A DNA stretch of 64,000 nt from Gilichinskyi gelida. GTDB taxonomy: Bacteria; Acidobacteriota; Thermoanaerobaculia; Gp7-AA8. Positions 1-7,476 of the stretch are shown here, one piece after another. Every line of letters begins with the position of its first letter. Position 1 is the stretch's first letter. The DNA is taken from contig JBBPII010000004.1 of assembly GCA_038040385.1 (NCBI GenBank), positions 186,001 through 250,000 on the forward strand. The letters are read 5' to 3'. The position numbers were made by a program, and so were the translations under genes. Below the pieces are notes generated by a model. That model was not told where the DNA came from. It saw nothing but the letters and a program-made list of their open reading frames with translations, and did not search any database.

Positions 1-1111
1 TGGCCGAGGCCCGCTCCAGGCCGCCGATCCAGTGCTCCAGATCGCGCGCGGAGCGGAACAGCCGCGGCGCGGCGACGCGCAGGCCGAGACTGTCGCCGAG
101 CTTGCGAAGGATGGGCGCCAGGCGCTGCGGATCGGCGCGAAGCGACCAGACGTTGCCGGGGAGGCGGGCCGGCTCAAACGCATCCTTTAGATATGTGTCG
201 AGGCTGTCGTCGAAGGAGAGGAGGATCTGGCCGTCCTTCTCGGCGGTCCGGACGCGCACGCCGAGGGCCTCGGCCTCTCGCGCGCGGTCGACGAAGGCGG
301 CGAACGCAGCGCGGCGGGCGTCGTCGGCGGGGATGGCGATGACGCCGAGAGGGCGCGGGAGGAGTTTGCGGGTCTCGACGTCGTAGATGGCGATGCTGCC
401 GCCGTTCTCGAGCAGGGCGGAGACTTTGGTGCCGAAGAGGCGGTTGAGGTCCTCGGCGGCGCGGGGCATCTCGGTGAAGGTGGCGGCGAGGAGCGCGGCG
501 CGGGGAAATGATGTAGACGTTGCACGTTGCACGTTGCGAGTTGCGAGTTGCGCGCGCGAGGTTAGCTCGATGGCGTTCGGCGTTACCGCCACTGAGGTGA
601 CGGCCGGGCGGGCGATGGGGGGGAACGCGCCGCGCGACTGTGCGCGCTGCACGACGAAGGCGTCGCCGGGCGGGAGGGAGGCGGCGAGGACGAGGATGGC
701 GTCGAGGTCCGCGGAATCCATCGGCGATCCGGGCGGCTCGTTGCGGACGAACAGCGAACGAAGAGGGTCGGTGTGCACGAGATAGCGCGTGCCGCCGCCC
801 GACTCGCGCCAGACGAGAAGGTCCGCGCCGCCGAGCATCCACGGCGCGGGCAGGGACTGCTTCTCTTCGAAGGAGGCGATGGCATCGCGCGTAACCGGAT
901 TCGCGCGCAGCTTGGCCTCGAACGCCGCGGCGGTTGGAATGAGCGCGAATGACTCAGCGGAGGACGGCACCTGCGCCACCAGCGCGCGTTGCGCCGCCGT
1001 CAGCGGAAAGCGGACGCCCGCGCTGCGGCTCGGCGTGGTGGTGAAAAGGTAGACCGCGATCCCGCCGAGGACGGCGGCGAGGAGGAGGATTGTGATGAGA
1101 AGCTTTCGCAT
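1..1111 (-). CDS. Membrane-anchored or secreted protein of unknown function (C-terminus off the window)
   Basis: An open frame reads without a stop from an ATG at 1111 to the window edge (370 codons), so the gene is 3'-truncated by the window. The first ~25 residues form a hydrophobic signal or anchor segment (starts MRKLLITILLLAAVLGG) followed by a Thr/Pro/Ser-rich stretch. The remainder looks soluble, with motifs such as PWMLGGADLLVWRE and LLSFDDSLDTYL, and it probably lies outside the cytoplasm. I do not recognise the family. A tandem CAACTCG/CAACGTG repeat is translated in frame at about residues 187-198. Its start codon lies 18 bp from the divergent glycosyltransferase start at 1130, leaving little room for separate promoters. 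Confidence 0.72.
   Translation of the reverse strand, partial: MRKLLITILLLAAVLGGIAVYLFTTTPSRSAGVRFPLTAAQRALVAQVPSSAESFALIPTAAAFEAKLRANPVTRDAIASFEEKQSLPAPWMLGGADLLVWRESGGGTRYLVHTDPLRSLFVRNEPPGSPMDSADLDAILVLAASLPPGDAFVVQRAQSRGAFPPIARPAVTSVAVTPNAIELTSRAQLATRNVQRATSTSFPRAALLAATFTEMPRAAEDLNRLFGTKVSALLENGGSIAIYDVETRKLLPRPLGVIAIPADDARRAAFAAFVDRAREAEALGVRVRTAEKDGQILLSFDDSLDTYLKDAFEPARLPGNVWSLRADPQRLAPILRKLGDSLGLRVAAPRLFRSARDLEHWIGGLERASA
519..553. repeat. Short tandem heptamer-like repeat inside a CDS
   Basis: Three copies of a CGTTGCA-type unit are followed by two GAGTTGC-type units. All are read in frame by the minus-strand gene (residues like QLATRNVQRAT). It resembles the other low-complexity dispersed repeats of this window, several of which contain GTTGC runs (56.4 kb, 60.0 kb). 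Confidence 0.7.
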
Positions 1112-1129
1112 CTACCATCCGCGGCGCCG

Positions 1130-2374
1130 ATGATCGCCGTCATCCGCCACATCCTTCAGGTTCTGGGCCACGCGTTCGCCAGCCGCCTCCGGCGCGCGTG
1201 GCGCGCCGCCGCGCATCGGGAGCGGAAGCTGCGCGTCGGCGTCGACATCCGGCCGTTCTACGAGCCGCTGACCGGCATCGGCTGGTATCTCTATCACCTG
1301 TTGCACGAGATCGCGAAACGCGACGACGTCGAGCTGCTGCTCTTCGGCGACGCGCGCGTCACCGACCTCGGGCCGCACCTCCATGCCGACCCGCCGGCCG
1401 CCGCCCAGCTCTGCTGGTTCGACTTGCGGGGACGCGGCCGCATCGGCCGCGCCGAGCGCGCGCTCACCGCCGCCGCGTACGTGTTGTGGATGAAGCTCCT
1501 CGACCCCGACGTGATCTTCGGCGCGAACTACTTTCTCCCACGACTCCTCGGCGCCATCGCGCGCAGGCGCGTGGTGACGGTGCACGACCTGACGTACAAG
1601 CGCTTCCCCGATCTGCTGCAGAAGGAGACGCTGGAGAGCCTCGAGCGCCACATGACGCGCGAGCTCGCTCTGGCCGACGCGGTGATCTGTGTATCGGAGT
1701 CGACGCGCGATGATTTGCTGGAGTTCTACGAAGTCGACGAGGGCCGTGTTCACGCCATTCACTCCGGTGTCATCCCGAGCCGCGAAGACGGCGAGGGATC
1801 CCCTCCGCATATGCACGGGGGATCCCTCGCTCCGCTCGGGATGACATCGCGCTACATCCTCTTCGTCAGCACTATCGAGCCGCGCAAGAACCTCGGCGTG
1901 CTCCTCGACGCCTTCGAGCGCCTCCGCGCCCGCGGCGCGTACGACGGATCGCTGGTCGTGGTGGGGAAGATCGGCTGGAAGGCGGCGACGATCGCGCGGC
2001 GACTCCGCGCGCCGGGGGTCATGCACCTCGACTACCTCGACCCCGCCGATCTCGCCGCGGTCTACGCCAACGCGGAGCTGTTCGTTTTCCCGTCGATCTA
2101 CGAGGGATTCGGCTTTCCGCTGCTGGAGGCGATGGCGCACGGCGTGCCGTCGATCGCCGCGCGCTCGTCGTCGCTGCCGGAGATCGGCGGCGACGCGGCG
2201 CTCTACTTCGATCCGCACGACGCGCACGCGCTCGAGGCGCTCATGGAGCGCGCGCTCACCGACCGCGCGCTGCGCGACGATCTCGCCGCGCGCGGTCGCG
2301 CGCGGGCGGCGGAGTTCCGGTGGGACCGCGCGGCGGAGCAGACGCTCGCGGTGTTGCGCTCTGTGTCATCCTGA
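1130..2374 (+). CDS. GT4-family glycosyltransferase (first of three)
   Basis: GT-B-fold sugar transferase of the GT4 (RfaB/WcaI-like) group, probably cytoplasmic and acting in polysaccharide or lipid-linked glycan assembly. N-terminal domain carries VGVDIRPFYEPLTGIGWY and TVHDLTY. The C-terminal domain has FVSTIEPRKN and the nucleotide-sugar motif SIYEGFGFPLLEAMAHG. The ATG at 1130 (MIAVIRHIL) is chosen because upstream codons are antisense to the neighbouring gene. A 79-bp palindromic repeat (1768-1846) is read in frame exactly at the linker between the two domains, adding about 26 residues (IPSREDGEGS...APLGMTS). The stop TGA lies inside the next repeat, giving a C-terminus ending SS. Substrate cannot be read from the sequence. 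Confidence 0.9.
   Translation: MIAVIRHILQVLGHAFASRLRRAWRAAAHRERKLRVGVDIRPFYEPLTGIGWYLYHLLHEIAKRDDVELLLFGDARVTDLGPHLHADPPAAAQLCWFDLRGRGRIGRAERALTAAAYVLWMKLLDPDVIFGANYFLPRLLGAIARRRVVTVHDLTYKRFPDLLQKETLESLERHMTRELALADAVICVSESTRDDLLEFYEVDEGRVHAIHSGVIPSREDGEGSPPHMHGGSLAPLGMTSRYILFVSTIEPRKNLGVLLDAFERLRARGAYDGSLVVVGKIGWKAATIARRLRAPGVMHLDYLDPADLAAVYANAELFVFPSIYEGFGFPLLEAMAHGVPSIAARSSSLPEIGGDAALYFDPHDAHALEALMERALTDRALRDDLAARGRARAAEFRWDRAAEQTLAVLRSVSS
1768..1846. repeat. Palindromic repeat family F1 (TGTCATCC...GGATGACA), in frame inside a glycosyltransferase
   Basis: Imperfect palindrome with TGTCATCCCGAGC at one end and GCTCGGGATGACA at the other, and an inner GGGATCC pair. Other copies are at 2364-2457, 5484-5561, 8205-8282 and 51210-51328. 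Here it is fully translated without a stop. Confidence 0.9.
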
Positions 2375-2457
2375 GCGTGAGCGAAGGATCTGTGTGGGTG
2401 GGCATGCTCTGCGCGCCGCCCGGCCACACCGGTCCCTCGCTCACGCTCGGGATGACA
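2364..2457. repeat. F1 palindromic repeat supplying stop and start codons
   Basis: Copy of the TGTCATCCTGAGC...GGGATGACA family between two glycosyltransferase genes. The TGA of TCATCCTGA (2372-2374) is the stop of the upstream gene, and the ATG of GGGATGACA (2452) is the likely start of the downstream gene. Confidence 0.88.
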
Positions 2458-3477
2458 GCAGCATTGAACATCGTCATTGACGGCCGTCCGCTGGTCGGTA
2501 ACCGCACCGGGATCGGCGTGCACACGGCGGAGATCGCGCGGCGGCTGGCGGTCGAGCCGCCGCCGCTGATCGCCTCGCACGCGGAGATCGCCGACCGCGG
2601 CGGCATCGAGTGCTGCCGCTTCCGCGTCGATCCGATGCCTCTCGGCGTGATGTGGCAACAACTCGTGCTGCCGCGCATCGCGCGCGACGGCGTGCTGTGG
2701 GCGCCGCACGGGACGATGCCGCTGATGCTGCGGACCCCGGCGGTGATCACGCTGCACGACTTCAGCGCGCTGACCATGCCGCGGCGGCACCGCGTGCAGA
2801 CCATCCTCTCCTTCGATCTCTTCATCGGACGAAGCATCGATCGAGCGAAACGCATCGCCGCCGTCTCGCGCGCGGTGGCGGAAGAAGCAGTGCGGTGGTT
2901 CGGCGTGGCGCGCGGCTCCATCGAGATCGTGCCGAACGGCGTGGACGACTTCTTCACCCCCGGCGACGTCGAGGAGGGCGACTACATCCTCTTCGCCGGC
3001 ACGCTCGAGCCGCGCAAAGGCGTCGACGACTTGCTTGCGGTGTGGTCGTCGCTGCCGGCACCGCGCCCGCGGCTCGTGCTGTGTGGCGACGCGGGATGGC
3101 GCGTGGACATACCGAGCGGAGTCGAAGTGACCGGCTACGTCGATCGCCAACGGCTGCGCGACCTCTACCGCGGGGCGCGCGCGTTCGTCTATCCGTCGCG
3201 CTACGAGGGATTCGGCATCCCGCCGCTGGAGGCGATGGCCTGCGGCGCAGCGGTCATCGCTACGCGCACCGGGGCGATTCCGGAGTACGCGGACGGCGCG
3301 GCGCTGCTCGTCGATCCCGGCGACCGCGACGCGCTGCGCGGCGCGCTCGTCCGCGCCCTCGGCGACCGCGCACTGCGGAGCGAGCTGCGCGCGCGCGGCG
3401 CCGAGCGCGCGGTGGCGTGGCGGTGGGACCGGCCGGCGGCGTTGATGACGGAGCTGCTGGCCGAGGCGGGGCGATGA
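2452..3477 (+). CDS. GT4-family glycosyltransferase (second of three)
   Basis: GT-B glycosyltransferase, cytoplasmic. It begins NIVIDGRPLVGNRTGIGVH. The acceptor-domain motif is TLHDFSALTMP. The C-domain has IVPNGVDDFF, FAGTLEPRKG and SRYEGFGIPPLEAMACG, the usual E-x7-E nucleotide-sugar site. Unlike its neighbours its interdomain linker carries no repeat. The start is uncertain: ATG 2452 lies within the F1 repeat, and TTG 2464 is the next in-frame choice and may be ancestral. The stop overlaps the start of the third glycosyltransferase (ATGA), indicating translational coupling. Similarity to the flanking genes suggests tandem duplication followed by divergence. Confidence 0.88.
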   Translation: MTAALNIVIDGRPLVGNRTGIGVHTAEIARRLAVEPPPLIASHAEIADRGGIECCRFRVDPMPLGVMWQQLVLPRIARDGVLWAPHGTMPLMLRTPAVITLHDFSALTMPRRHRVQTILSFDLFIGRSIDRAKRIAAVSRAVAEEAVRWFGVARGSIEIVPNGVDDFFTPGDVEEGDYILFAGTLEPRKGVDDLLAVWSSLPAPRPRLVLCGDAGWRVDIPSGVEVTGYVDRQRLRDLYRGARAFVYPSRYEGFGIPPLEAMACGAAVIATRTGAIPEYADGAALLVDPGDRDALRGALVRALGDRALRSELRARGAERAVAWRWDRPAALMTELLAEAGR

Positions 3478-4454
3478 GGATCGGCATCGACGCGCGGAAG
3501 ATCGCCGACTTCGGCATCGGCACCTACATCCGCAATCTCCTCGGCGCGCTCGTCCATCTCGGCGATGAGTACGTCGCCTTCGCCCCGCCGGGCGTCGCGA
3601 AGCTCCTCCCGCGCGGCGTGGAGCATGTGGTGGTCGACGCGCCGCACTACTCGATCCGCGAGCTGATCGCCGTCGGCCGCGCGGCCGACCGCGCGCGCCT
3701 CGACCTTTTCCACGCGCCGCACTACGTCGTCCCGTTCACCAAGGTGCCGCTGGTGGTGACCGTGCACGACCTCATCCATCTGCGCCACCCCAACCCGCTG
3801 GCGCGGCTCTACGCGCGCCGCATGATCGGCCGCGCCGTGCGCAAGGCGCGGCGCGTGCTGACCGTGAGCGAGACGGTGAAGCGGGAGATCGAGCAGACAT
3901 TCGGCGCGCGAAAGGTTGTCGTCGCGCCAAACGGTGTCGACCACCTCTCGGCCAACAGCCAACGGTCAACGGCCAACTATTTCCTGTACGTCGGCAACGA
4001 CAAGCCGCACAAAAACGCCGGCTTGGTCGTCGACGCGGCCGCGCGCATCGGCGCGCCGCTGGTGCTGGCCGGCGCGCCGTTCGAGCGTTTCCGCGGGCGC
4101 GCGCGGCTCGCGGGATTCGTCAGCGACGAGGAGCTCGCGGCGCTCTATCGCGGGGCGATCGCGCTGGTGATGCCGTCGCGCGAAGAGGGCTTCGGACTCC
4201 CGGCGCTGGAGGCGATGCGCTGCGGAACGGCGGTGATCACGTCGACCGCGCCGGCGCTGGTGGAGGTCACCGGCGACGCCGCGCTGCACGTCGCGCCGTC
4301 CGTCGACGCGCTCGCCGACGCCATGTCGCGGATGACGAACGACGCTGCGTTTCGCGCGTCGATGATCGCCCGCGGAGAGGCGCGATCGCGCGACTTCACG
4401 TGGAAACGCTGCGCGCGAATCGTGCGCGATGCATATTTCGAATTACCATATTGA
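3474..4454 (+). CDS. GT4-family glycosyltransferase (third of three)
   Basis: Begins MRIGIDARKIADFGIGTY, a standard GT4 N-terminus. It carries VTVHDLIHLRHPNP, VAPNGVDHL, YVGNDKPHKN and SREEGFGLPALEAMRCG. About 326 residues, typical for the family. The ATG overlaps the stop of the preceding gene by 4 nt. An in-frame copy of the CCAACGGTCAACGG repeat (3950-3977) adds the residues ANSQRSTAN at the interdomain linker, the position where the first glycosyltransferase carries an unrelated repeat. Likely acts with the two upstream enzymes on one glycan. Last gene of the three-gene operon. Confidence 0.9.
   Translation: MRIGIDARKIADFGIGTYIRNLLGALVHLGDEYVAFAPPGVAKLLPRGVEHVVVDAPHYSIRELIAVGRAADRARLDLFHAPHYVVPFTKVPLVVTVHDLIHLRHPNPLARLYARRMIGRAVRKARRVLTVSETVKREIEQTFGARKVVVAPNGVDHLSANSQRSTANYFLYVGNDKPHKNAGLVVDAAARIGAPLVLAGAPFERFRGRARLAGFVSDEELAALYRGAIALVMPSREEGFGLPALEAMRCGTAVITSTAPALVEVTGDAALHVAPSVDALADAMSRMTNDAAFRASMIARGEARSRDFTWKRCARIVRDAYFELPY
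3950..3977. repeat. F2 repeat (GCCAACGG/CCGTTGGC units), in frame
   Basis: GGCCAACAGCCAACGGTCAA plus a further unit. The same family occurs at 35690-35760, 37158-37230, 50651-50684 (murG) and 57851-57880 (murE). Confidence 0.88.
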
Positions 4455-4465
4455 TAAACAAATGC

Positions 4466-4494
4466 TTGACAATATCGTTTAACGCTCGCATATT
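4466..4494 (+). promoter_or_regulatory. Sigma70-like promoter for the Lys-rich peptide unit
   Basis: A perfect TTGACA (4466-4471), a 17-bp spacer and CATATT (4489-4494) sit in a markedly AT-rich patch just after the glycosyltransferase operon. Predicted transcription start near 4501, giving a leader of about 120 nt before the peptide gene. The leader contains a tandem GCCGGCGCGAG duplication (about 4549-4569). Confidence 0.7.
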
Positions 4495-4623
4495 TAGTCA
4501 AGTTAATCATCATGATCAACGTGACCTCTCATTTCGCAATCAAGTTAGCCGGCGCGAGCCGGCGCGAGATGCCAAGAATGCGCGACCGGGAGGTCCCGTA
4601 CGGCATGAAAGGTGGTGAATCGA

Positions 4624-4686
4624 ATGGCCGCTAAGAAGAAACCCGCGAAGAAGGCAGCGAAGAAGGCAGCGAAGAAGAAGAAATAA
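4624..4686 (+). CDS. 20-residue lysine/alanine-rich basic peptide (histone-tail-like)
   Basis: ATG at 4624 follows AAAGGTGGTGA, a good ribosome-binding site. The 20-residue product has 11 Lys, 7 Ala and 1 Pro arranged as KKxAKKAAKK repeats, ending in four Lys. This resembles the (P)AKKA tails of histone H1-like and HU-tail proteins, so binding to nucleic acid by charge is a reasonable inference. Codons are almost all AAG/AAA and GCC/GCT/GCA. The gene has its own strong promoter (4466) and a strong terminator (4716), giving an mRNA of about 245 nt. This argues that it is a real, highly expressed short gene rather than chance. No other domain is present, so function is unknown. Confidence 0.66.
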   Translation: MAAKKKPAKKAAKKAAKKKK

Positions 4687-4715
4687 CGTCAGCTAATCGA
4701 CTTTGGGGAGTCGTA

Positions 4716-4745
4716 CGAGGGGCCTTCGGGCCCCTCGGTGTTTTT
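4716..4745 (+). terminator. Rho-independent terminator of the peptide unit
   Basis: Perfect 9-bp stem CGAGGGGCC / GGCCCCTCG with a UUCG tetraloop, then GTG and five T. It lies 30 nt after the peptide stop and before the signal-peptide gene at 4799. Confidence 0.88.
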
Positions 4746-4798
4746 GGCCCGCCGATAACTTTTCCCCCGCCCGCTCGTTCATCATGGCGGAGGACCTC

Positions 4799-5476
4799 AT
4801 GCCCATCCGTCTCGCCGTTGCCGCCGCCCTCGCCCTCGCCCTCGCCGCCTTCAGCGCCGCCGCCGACGACGAGGTCACCCATTCGTTCGCCTCCTCGGTG
4901 CCGCGCGGGCAGATCCGCCGTCTGGTCATCGACATCCCCGCCGGCGAGGTGAAGCTCCGCAACGGCGCCGCCGGCACCATCGCCCTCAGCGGCGAGATCC
5001 GCCGAGGCTTCGACGGCTGGCGCGAGCGGCCGAAGGAACAGCGCATCGCCGACGACATCAGCGCCGAGATCTACGTCAACGGCGACGAGGCCGTCGTCCG
5101 CCGCCGCTACGGCCCCAACGCCGGCAGTTGGAGCGCGCGCAGCTTCCACAGCGGCTTCGACGTGCGGGTCGAAGTGCCGCCCGGCGTCGACGTGACCATC
5201 GAGACCCGCTATGGCGAGGTCGACATCGACGGCAGTTTCGGCAACGTGCTGTGCGACCTCCGCGCCGGCGAGATTCACGTGCGCACGCCGCGCGCGAACG
5301 TCCGCGATCTCAGCGCCTCGGTGCGCGTCGGAGAAGCCCACGCCGACCTCGGCGACCATTCGATCCAGAAGGAAGGCCTCTTCGCCGGCGGCATCGAGTG
5401 GAGCAACGCCGCCGGAAAGTCCGACATGCGCGTGCACACCACGTTCGGCGAGGTGCATGTCACGTTGACGCGGTGA
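4799..5476 (+). CDS. Exported DUF4097-like beta-helical protein
   Basis: A 225-residue protein with a clear signal peptide (MPIRLAVAAALALALAAFSA, cleavage near AAADD). ATG 4799 is preferred because GGAGG lies 5 nt upstream; an ATG at 4784 lacks such a site. The mature part shows repeating short strands with alternating polar and hydrophobic residues (VIDIPAGEVKLRN, VTIETRYGEVDIDGSFGNV, VHTTFGEVHVTL). This is the pattern of the DUF4097/DUF4098 adhesin-like repeat fold, known as a periplasmic or envelope domain of unclear role. No catalytic motif is visible. Its terminal region faces an F1 repeat shared with the convergent lgt gene. Confidence 0.72.
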   Translation: MPIRLAVAAALALALAAFSAAADDEVTHSFASSVPRGQIRRLVIDIPAGEVKLRNGAAGTIALSGEIRRGFDGWRERPKEQRIADDISAEIYVNGDEAVVRRRYGPNAGSWSARSFHSGFDVRVEVPPGVDVTIETRYGEVDIDGSFGNVLCDLRAGEIHVRTPRANVRDLSASVRVGEAHADLGDHSIQKEGLFAGGIEWSNAAGKSDMRVHTTFGEVHVTLTR

Positions 5477-5483
5477 CGTGGCC

Positions 5484-5561
5484 CGTCATCCTGAGCGCAG
5501 CGAAGGATCTCCGACTGCGTCGGCTGAGATCCTTCGCCGTCTGCGCGGCTCAGGATGACGG
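5484..5561. repeat. F1 palindromic repeat between convergent genes; contains the lgt stop codon
   Basis: CGTCATCCTGAGC...GCTCAGGATGACG palindrome with an inner AAGGATCT/AGATCCTT pair. It may act as a bidirectional terminator stem. The minus-strand lgt frame ends within it (codons for PSS then TGA), so the original lgt terminus appears to have been replaced. Confidence 0.88.
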
Positions 5562-6482
5562 AATCGGCGGATACATCCGCGAGTGCCGCAGTCCCGGGTG
5601 CCGCTTCCCGTAGCGCTCCGGCACGTCCTGCGTCCAGTCGCTCGGCATCAGAAGGCAGAAGAGGAGCAACAGCGCGAGCGCGATGCGCCGCGTCCAGAGG
5701 GCGCGCGCCACGCCGGGCCGCTCAGCCGGCGCGGGCCGGCGGCTGAGATACGACCAGACGATGATCAGCAGGCCGGCGACGGACATCGCCACGTTGAGCC
5801 CTTGTCCCGTGGCCAAGCCGAAGAGCGTCGTCGGGTACTCGCGGAAGACGTCGACGAAGATCCGCAGGAACGCGTACCAGAAGAAGAAGTGGCCGACCAT
5901 CGCACCGCGCGGCGGGTTGCGCCGGCGGATGTAGAGGAGCAGCGGCACCATCAGGATGTTCTTCAAGCCGTCGTAGAGCACGACGGGATGGCGGAAGCCG
6001 TCGGCGTCGGGGAACTTCACGGCCCACGGCACATCGGTCACGCTGCCGACGATCTGCCCGTCGATGAAGTTGCCGATGCGGCCGATGCCCATCAGCAGCG
6101 CGCCGGGGATGGTCAACGCGTCGGCGATGCGAAGAAAGTCGCGGCCGCGCAGGCGGCAGAAGAGCGCCGCGCCGGCCGCCGCGCCGAGGAGCAGGCCGTG
6201 CGTCGACATCCCGCCGAGCCAGATCGCAGGGATCTGCGCCAGGTGCGCGCGGTAGTACGGCCACTCGTAGAAGACGACTTCCACCGCACGCCCGCCAAGC
6301 AGCACGCAGGCGACGAGGCAGAGGGTGAGGTCGTAAACGTCGCTGATGGTGAGGCCGAGGCGGGGGCGCTCGTGCCGCAGCCAAAGGAACATCTCGGTGA
6401 AGCCGGCGGTGTACGAGAAGCCGTACCACCAGAAGTACACGACACCGAGGTCGAGGAGGACGGGGTCAATGCGATGAATCAC
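5550..6482 (-). CDS. lgt: Prolipoprotein diacylglyceryl transferase
   Basis: Inner-membrane enzyme that transfers diacylglycerol from phosphatidylglycerol to the lipobox cysteine of prolipoproteins, the first step of lipoprotein maturation. About 310 residues with seven or so hydrophobic segments. Key family motifs are present: GGMSTHGLLLGA and the signature GRIGNFIDGQIVG, followed by HPVVLYDG. GTG 6482 (IHRIDPVLLDLG) is chosen because it gives a normal N-terminus; it overlaps the end of the upstream tRNA nucleotidyltransferase gene by 17 nt. The last residues (IPSS) are encoded by an F1 repeat. Lipobox proteins in this window (lipoproteins at 17.9 and 62.3 kb) are plausible substrates. Confidence 0.93.
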   Translation of the reverse strand: MIHRIDPVLLDLGVVYFWWYGFSYTAGFTEMFLWLRHERPRLGLTISDVYDLTLCLVACVLLGGRAVEVVFYEWPYYRAHLAQIPAIWLGGMSTHGLLLGAAAGAALFCRLRGRDFLRIADALTIPGALLMGIGRIGNFIDGQIVGSVTDVPWAVKFPDADGFRHPVVLYDGLKNILMVPLLLYIRRRNPPRGAMVGHFFFWYAFLRIFVDVFREYPTTLFGLATGQGLNVAMSVAGLLIIVWSYLSRRPAPAERPGVARALWTRRIALALLLLFCLLMPSDWTQDVPERYGKRHPGLRHSRMYPPIPSS

Positions 6483-7476
6483 GAACGAATGCCTCCGCTT
6501 CTTCCCGCGTCGCGACCTCGCCGCGGATCTGCGCCTCGAGCAGGGCGCGCTTGATCTCGCCGAGGCGCGGGCCGGTCGGGAGGCCGGTGAGCGCGGCGAT
6601 CGCGTCGCCGTCGAGCAGCGCGCGGATGGAGAAGTCGGGCACGTCGAGCCGGTCATCGCGGGCGAGGGCCCGCAGCAGCGGCGGAAGCTGCGACGCGACG
6701 CGCTCGCCGGCGTCGTAGAGGGCGATGCGGTCGTGACGGTCGACGAGATGCTGGAGCGCGGCGATGTCGCGGGCGATCGGGCCGGGAGGCACGCGCCGCA
6801 GCAGGGCGTACGCCGCGGCAAGTGACACATCATCCGCATGAAAGCGCGACGCGTAGAGATCAATGCCGAACAGCGGCACGTCGAGCGCGGTGGCGTGCAG
6901 CAGCTCGACCGCGCGGCGGAACACGCCGGCGGAGAAGATGACCGACAGCTCGTATTCGGTGCGCTCGCGCGCGACGCTGTTGATCTTCGCCGCGCGAGCG
7001 CGGACGGCGTCGGCCGTCGCCGCGTCGATCTCGAATCCGAGCGTGACCGCGAAGCGCACGGCGCGAAGCAGTCGCAGCGGATCGTCGTCGAAGTTTTTCG
7101 CGTCGATCATCCGGACGACGCGCGCCGCGACGTCCGTCGCGCCGCCGAACGGGTCGCGCAACTCCCCCGTCGCCAGCTCGACGGCGATAGCGTTGATGGT
7201 GAAGTCGCGCCGGCCGAGCGGCGACAGCTCCGAGAAGTCGTAAATCCGGTCGCCTTCCACGACGCGCCAGGCGATCAGCTCGTCGCGGCCGAGCTGGATG
7301 ACCTTGCGTCCCAGGCTCTGCGCGACGGCGAGCGGGTCGTCGCATTCGATGTCGACGTCGTTCGGAGTGCGGTCGAGGAGGAGGTCGCGGATGGCGCCGC
7401 CGACCGCCAGGCGCGCGCCGGGCGGGAGATCGCGCAGCCGCGGGAAGAGTCGCAGAAGGGCGTCACGCAACTGCAT
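6466..7476 (-). CDS. cca: CCA tRNA nucleotidyltransferase / poly(A) polymerase family
   Basis: Class II nucleotidyltransferase-fold enzyme of 336 residues that adds or repairs the 3' CCA end of tRNA, or adds poly(A). The head domain has VGGAIRDLLLDRTPNDVDIE, with the catalytic GG and DxD, then GRRDFTINAIA and DDPLRLLRAVRFA, both strongly conserved. CCA-adding and poly(A) specificity cannot be separated by eye. The gene lies between the FAH-family gene (14-nt overlap upstream) and lgt (17-nt overlap downstream), so the three form a tight minus-strand operon. Confidence 0.9.
   Translation of the reverse strand: MQLRDALLRLFPRLRDLPPGARLAVGGAIRDLLLDRTPNDVDIECDDPLAVAQSLGRKVIQLGRDELIAWRVVEGDRIYDFSELSPLGRRDFTINAIAVELATGELRDPFGGATDVAARVVRMIDAKNFDDDPLRLLRAVRFAVTLGFEIDAATADAVRARAAKINSVARERTEYELSVIFSAGVFRRAVELLHATALDVPLFGIDLYASRFHADDVSLAAAYALLRRVPPGPIARDIAALQHLVDRHDRIALYDAGERVASQLPPLLRALARDDRLDVPDFSIRALLDGDAIAALTGLPTGPRLGEIKRALLEAQIRGEVATREEAEAFVRDSSH

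Noticed and set aside
1112..2227. 371-codon open frame antisense to the first glycosyltransferase
   Set aside because: Composition is repetitive Arg/Glu/Val-rich and mirrors the sense gene; no family motifs. Long antisense frames are expected at this GC content.
2610..3473. N-terminal extension that would fuse the third glycosyltransferase frame across the second gene
   Set aside because: The extension is Arg/Ala-rich shadow of the second glycosyltransferase; the natural start is the ATG at 3474.
4400..4618. 72-codon frame upstream of the Lys-rich peptide
   Set aside because: Begins inside the glycosyltransferase gene and runs through the promoter; no ribosome site.
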